Below are positions 12,096 to 14,121 of a stretch of 14,121 nt of DNA, one piece after another. Numbering within the stretch: position 1 is the first letter of the stretch; the number at the start of each line of letters is the position of its first letter. The position numbers and the translations under genes are program-made. Below the pieces are notes generated by a model that was given only the letters and a program-made list of their open reading frames with translations, did no database searches and had not been told where the DNA came from. Origin of the DNA: Oscillibacter sp. (GTDB lineage Bacteria; Bacillota; Clostridia; Oscillospirales; Oscillospiraceae); the NCBI GenBank assembly GCA_009773995.1, contig VSMY01000071.1, forward strand, positions 1 to 14,121. Direction: 5' to 3'.

Positions 12096-13031
12096 ATGCC
12101 CAGCGTCCTCGTCCACGCCCCCGACGACCCCGTCACCCTCTCCGCCCAGGCGGTGAAGCGCCTCCTGGACCGGGGGAGCGGAGACGCCGCCCTGCTGTAT
12201 CTTGCCCTGCTCCGCCGCCATGGCGACGCGCCTCCCCGGTCTCTTGCGGGGGAGCTCCGCTGGGACAAGGGCCGCATCGAGGCGGCGGAGGCCGTCCTCC
12301 GGGACCTGGGGCTCATCGCTCCTCAGGGCCCTCCCCCCGCGCCCGCCGACGAGCCCCCCGTCTACCAACAGGACGAGGTGGCCGGGAAGCTGGAGGAGAG
12401 CGAGGATTTCCGCCGCCTCACCGCCGAGGTGGAGCGGAGGCTGGGCAAGCGCCTCACTACGGCGGATATTTCCGTCCTCCTGGGGCTGTACGACTACTTG
12501 GGCCTCCCCTCCGACGTGATCTACCTCCTGGTCTGCCACTGTGCGGAGCGCACCGCCGCCCGCCTCGGGCCGGGCCGGAAGCCCACCCTTCGCCAAATTG
12601 AACGGGAGGGCTACGCCTGGGCCCGCCGGGGCGTGGACACCCAGGCCGCCGCCGCCGCGTACCTCCGGGACTACAACCGGCGGCAGGGGGCCCTGCCGGG
12701 CTTCATGCGGGCCCTGCGGCTGGGGGACCGGCCCCCGGTGGAGTCCGAGGAAAAATACCTCCTCCAGTGGCTGGAGTGGGGCTTTTCCCCGGAGGCCGCC
12801 GCCCTGGCCTATGACAAGACCGTCCTCAAGTGCGGAGCGTTCAAATGGAGCTACTGCAACGGCATTCTCCGCCGCTGGCACGAGGCGGGACTCCACGCCG
12901 TGGAGGAAATCGAGGCGGGGGACAAGCGCCCCCAGGCTCCGGCGGCCCCCGCCGCCCGGACCGCCTCCGGCGGAGCCGGGGGCAACGCCTGGATGCGCAA
13001 GTACATCCGGCAGCGAGAGAAGGAGGGGTGA
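12096..13031 (+). CDS. dnaD: DnaD-domain replication protein
   Basis: 311 residues; AAAGGAGG precedes the ATG at 12096, and an upstream in-frame start at 12000 would lie within the RNA structure without a ribosome site. Residues 14-75 look like the N-terminal winged helix (DDPVTLSAQAVKRLL...). A first DnaD/DnaB-type domain spans about 100-180, and a second about 215-270 with the signature Y253-x3-I257-x3-W261 (YCNGILRRW) used in DNA binding. The tail 276-297 is a Pro/Ala/Gly linker followed by a basic helix. DnaD proteins act with DnaA, DnaB and the loader in primosome assembly in Bacillota. The next gene, 3 bases on, encodes that loader, so the pair forms an initiation operon. A two-domain DnaB-like role is an alternative. 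Confidence 0.9.
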   Translation: MPSVLVHAPDDPVTLSAQAVKRLLDRGSGDAALLYLALLRRHGDAPPRSLAGELRWDKGRIEAAEAVLRDLGLIAPQGPPPAPADEPPVYQQDEVAGKLEESEDFRRLTAEVERRLGKRLTTADISVLLGLYDYLGLPSDVIYLLVCHCAERTAARLGPGRKPTLRQIEREGYAWARRGVDTQAAAAAYLRDYNRRQGALPGFMRALRLGDRPPVESEEKYLLQWLEWGFSPEAAALAYDKTVLKCGAFKWSYCNGILRRWHEAGLHAVEEIEAGDKRPQAPAAPAARTASGGAGGNAWMRKYIRQREKEG

Positions 13032-13034
13032 GCC

Positions 13035-14030
13035 ATGGCCTATGACGGGAAGATTGTCCGCCGGGCCCTCCGGCGGTTCGAGGAGGACAAGCGGGACCGG
13101 GAGGACCGGGCACGGGACCGGCGGGAGAGCGTCTTTCTCCGCCAGCCCCGCCTTCGGGAGATCGACGCGGAGCTCCGGGCCACCATGAGCCGCATCCTCT
13201 CCACGGCCCTGCGGAGGGGGACGGACCCCCGGACGGCGGTGGAGGCCCTGAAGAGGCAGAATCTCGGCCTCCAGGAGGAGCGGAGGCTGCTGCTGGCGGA
13301 CCTGGGCCTTCCGGCGGACTGCCTGGAGGACAAGCCCGCCTGCCCCCTGTGCGGGGATACCGGCTGGCGGGAGGGGCGGATGTGCCGGTGCCTCCGGGCC
13401 TACTGCGCGCGGGAGCAGCAAAAGGAGCTCAGCCGGATGCTGGACCTGGGAAACCAGAGCTTTGAGACCTTCTCTCTGGAGTGGTACTCCGAAACGGAGG
13501 ACCCGGCCCTGGGGGTCTCCCCTCGGGAGAATATGGATTGGATTTACCGGACCTGCAAGCGCTACGCGGCGGACTTCGGCGCGGGGAGCGGGAATCTGCT
13601 CCTCACCGGGGATCCGGGACTGGGGAAAACCTTCCTCTCCGCCGCCATCGCCCGGGAGGTCGGCGCCGAGGGCTTCTCCGTGGTCTACGACACCGCCGCC
13701 CATATCTTCGACCGCTTCGAGGCCCGGAAGTTCGGCCGGGAGGCGGGAGAGGCCCTGGAGGCCGACGTGGACCGGGTGCTGGACTGCGATCTTCTGATCC
13801 TGGACGACCTGGGCACGGAGATGACCACCCCCTTCGTCCAGAGCGCCCTGTACACCATCGTCAACACCCGCGTCATCAACCGGCGGGCCGCCATCCTCAG
13901 CACGAATTTGAAACTGGACGACCTTGGGCGGCGCTACACGCCCCAGATTGTCTCCCGCATCGAGGGGGAGTATCAGGTTCTGCCCTTTTTCGGGGAGGAC
14001 ATCCGGCGGCTGAAGAAGGAGCGGGGCTGA
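13035..14030 (+). CDS. dnaC: DnaC/DnaI-type replicative helicase loader (AAA+ ATPase)
   Basis: 331 residues. The N-terminal 95 are charged and helical, probably the helicase-binding part. A zinc site C103-PL-C106 and C117-R-C119 follows, as in DnaI/DnaC loaders. The AAA+ domain (about 165-331) has Walker A GDPGLGKT (192-199), Walker B LLILDDLG (253-260), sensor 1 STN (289-291) and R308 in SRIEGEY as the likely arginine finger. It would load the DnaB-type helicase on origin or restart DNA with ATP. The ATG is 3 bases after the dnaD stop, with GGAGGGG at the end of dnaD as ribosome site, so translation is coupled. IstB transposition ATPases are related, but no transposase is nearby. Confidence 0.92.
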   Translation: MAYDGKIVRRALRRFEEDKRDREDRARDRRESVFLRQPRLREIDAELRATMSRILSTALRRGTDPRTAVEALKRQNLGLQEERRLLLADLGLPADCLEDKPACPLCGDTGWREGRMCRCLRAYCAREQQKELSRMLDLGNQSFETFSLEWYSETEDPALGVSPRENMDWIYRTCKRYAADFGAGSGNLLLTGDPGLGKTFLSAAIAREVGAEGFSVVYDTAAHIFDRFEARKFGREAGEALEADVDRVLDCDLLILDDLGTEMTTPFVQSALYTIVNTRVINRRAAILSTNLKLDDLGRRYTPQIVSRIEGEYQVLPFFGEDIRRLKKERG

Positions 14031-14119
14031 GCCGCCCACGCTCTGCCCCACACCGCCAGGGCCGCCCCCGTCAGCGCCCAGCCGAAGACGCAGGAGGCCC
14101 AGAACCGCGCCCCGCCCAG
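13973..14119 (-). CDS. Possible C-terminus of a convergent membrane protein
   Basis: From the right edge the minus strand reads LGGARFWASCVFGWALTGAALAVW, one hydrophobic segment, then a basic tail RAWAAQPRSFFSRRM and a TGA at 13975-13973. The pattern (membrane helix followed by positive residues) fits the end of an inner membrane protein. It would overlap the 3' end of dnaC by 58 bp, which is unusual, and only about 48 residues are visible, so this may be chance. No family is recognised. Confidence 0.3.
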   Translation of the reverse strand: MGGARFWASCVFGWALTGAALAVWGRAWAAQPRSFFSRRMSSPKKGRT

Positions 14120-14121
14120 AT

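Noticed and set aside
12072..14051. A 659-codon open frame on the minus strand opposite dnaD and dnaC.
   Set aside because: It is antisense to two clear genes with full motifs, is rich in Gly/Pro/Leu as GC-rich shadows are, and shows no domain.
1..14121. CRISPR array, rRNA genes or insertion sequences.
   Set aside because: No regularly spaced repeats, no rRNA signature and no transposase with terminal inverted repeats were seen on either strand.

Overview
The window looks like a chromosomal segment of a high-GC, low-motility-type gut Bacillota in the Clostridia, most like an Oscillospiraceae/Ruminococcaceae relative (Flavonifractor or Oscillibacter type). The reasons are the AGGAGG ribosome sites, consensus sigma-A promoters, a DnaD plus DnaC-type loader pair, QueT, an aluminium-resistance-type PLP enzyme, and an Fe-S scaffold paired with a GGGtGRT protein. 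The taxon is inference; no rRNA is present.

Layout. Positions 1-274 hold the 3' end of a nitroreductase. 312-818 (minus) is queT, with a promoter and a leader that fits a preQ1 riboswitch overlapping the ribosome site. A LacI-family regulator (1039-2037, plus) converges on a two-gene operon (2179-3889, minus) encoding a NifU/IscU-like scaffold and a GGGtGRT protein. A LacI-type palindrome sits exactly between the -35 and -10 boxes of that operon, and a related one lies at the start of the lacI transcript. This suggests the LacI protein controls both.

4165-4256 is an intact tRNA-Ser(GGA). Its last 59 bases are repeated exactly at 7713-7771, and the DNA between is a very small integrative element of about 3.5 kb. 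The minus strand carries a Cys-rich microprotein, an HUH-type rolling-circle Rep, a small excisionase-like protein and a tyrosine integrase in one operon. An Xre repressor is divergent. Paired AGCAT-N5-ATGCT operators lie in the control region, a third copy lies beside the right att site, and identical two-part repeats flank both ends as likely integrase arm sites.

After the displaced tRNA terminator comes a 546-residue protein (7960-9600) with four zinc ribbons around a PD-(D/E)XK-like nuclease core. It is a possible defence or DNA-processing gene at a tRNA hotspot. Next is a minus-strand pair: a HAD phosphatase and a methionine gamma-lyase-like (aluminium resistance) PLP enzyme (9671-11624). 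The last part (11747-14030, plus) is a strong promoter, a long leader that can fold into a closed multibranched RNA of about 250 nt, and then dnaD and the dnaC-type helicase loader. The right edge may hold the C-terminus of a convergent membrane protein.
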